Assembly: GCA_040219735.1 (NCBI GenBank)
Contig: JAVJRX010000119.1
From: Coleofasciculus sp040219735
Lineage (GTDB): Bacteria > Cyanobacteriota > Cyanobacteriia > Cyanobacteriales > Coleofasciculaceae
Reading direction: 5' to 3' (one strand)
DNA: 64,000 bases
A program made the translations under genes and the position numbers. A model generated the notes under the pieces. That model had not been told where the DNA came from. It saw nothing but the letters and a program-made list of their open reading frames with translations, and ran no database searches. This document shows positions 63,921 through 64,000 of the stretch, piece after piece (position 1 is the stretch's first letter; each line of letters starts with the position of its first letter).

Positions 63921-64000
63921 AGCCTAAGTGTCACGCGCACTACGTTATCGGCAAGAGTTAAAGACCTACCAGTAGATGCGATAGCCCGTCTACTGCTCTA

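Overview
The window is chromosomal DNA of a filamentous-type cyanobacterium. Evidence: many GCGATCGC (HIP1) octamers, cyanobacteria-typical proteins (PatA-type response regulator, GAF-containing chemoreceptor of the PixJ/PilJ kind, CHAD, pentapeptide-repeat, Uma2, WcaF), and abundant short palindromic intergenic repeats. Genus cannot be fixed from sequence alone.

Left 12.3 kb: a dense, almost entirely plus-strand cluster whose enzymes fit sterol maturation and decoration. In order: a 3' P450 fragment cut by the window edge, a 3beta-HSD/SdmB-like short-chain dehydrogenase, a 3-ketosteroid dehydrogenase-like flavoprotein, a P450 with both CYP51 (sterol 14alpha-demethylase) signatures, three Rieske oxygenases of the cholesterol-desaturase/sterol-oxygenase type, an ERG4/ERG24 sterol reductase, a NodU/CmcH-type O-carbamoyltransferase, and an EXPERA/emopamil-binding protein with the sterol delta8-delta7 isomerase residues intact. 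Together they could take a 14alpha- and 4-methylated tetracycle through 14-demethylation, C-14 reduction, C-4 demethylation, double-bond shift, A-ring oxidation and carbamoylation. Squalene epoxidase and oxidosqualene cyclase are not visible and may lie left of the window. This is the most unusual part of the window.

12.5-31 kb: housekeeping and accessory genes. They include a beta-carbonic anhydrase, an MBL-fold protein, a GST, a solo-TnpB IS605-type element with a broken ribbon-helix-helix gene, a serine hydrolase with membrane tail, a HerA-like ATPase, a HaeII-like restriction endonuclease without a methylase, Uma2, SUI1/YciH, a nucleoside (CNT) transporter with a large in-frame internal deletion, and a CBS-PAS histidine kinase whose second CBS pair is interrupted by an in-frame genomic repeat.

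31-49 kb: DUF1537 kinase, pentapeptide protein, CHAD protein, a coupled kinase-like/beta-propeller pair, a 475-aa orphan membrane-anchored protein behind a long AT-rich region, a PatA-type regulator, a dehalogenase-like hydrolase, a 1196-aa chemoreceptor whose second GAF domain carries bilin-binding-like cysteines, and an overlapping ParA/AlbA_2-HATPase gene pair.

49-64 kb: xenobiotic acetyltransferase, an 875-aa multi-domain wall hydrolase without signal peptide, a PAS adenylate cyclase with a structured leader, CobU, exopolysaccharide-type glycosyltransferase and WcaF acetyltransferase, a cupin-like protein and a 1021-aa GH31 enzyme resembling alpha-1,4-glucan lyase. Five 28-nt palindromes of one repeat family are scattered from 24.9 to 63.8 kb. 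No rRNA, tRNA or CRISPR array was recognised.
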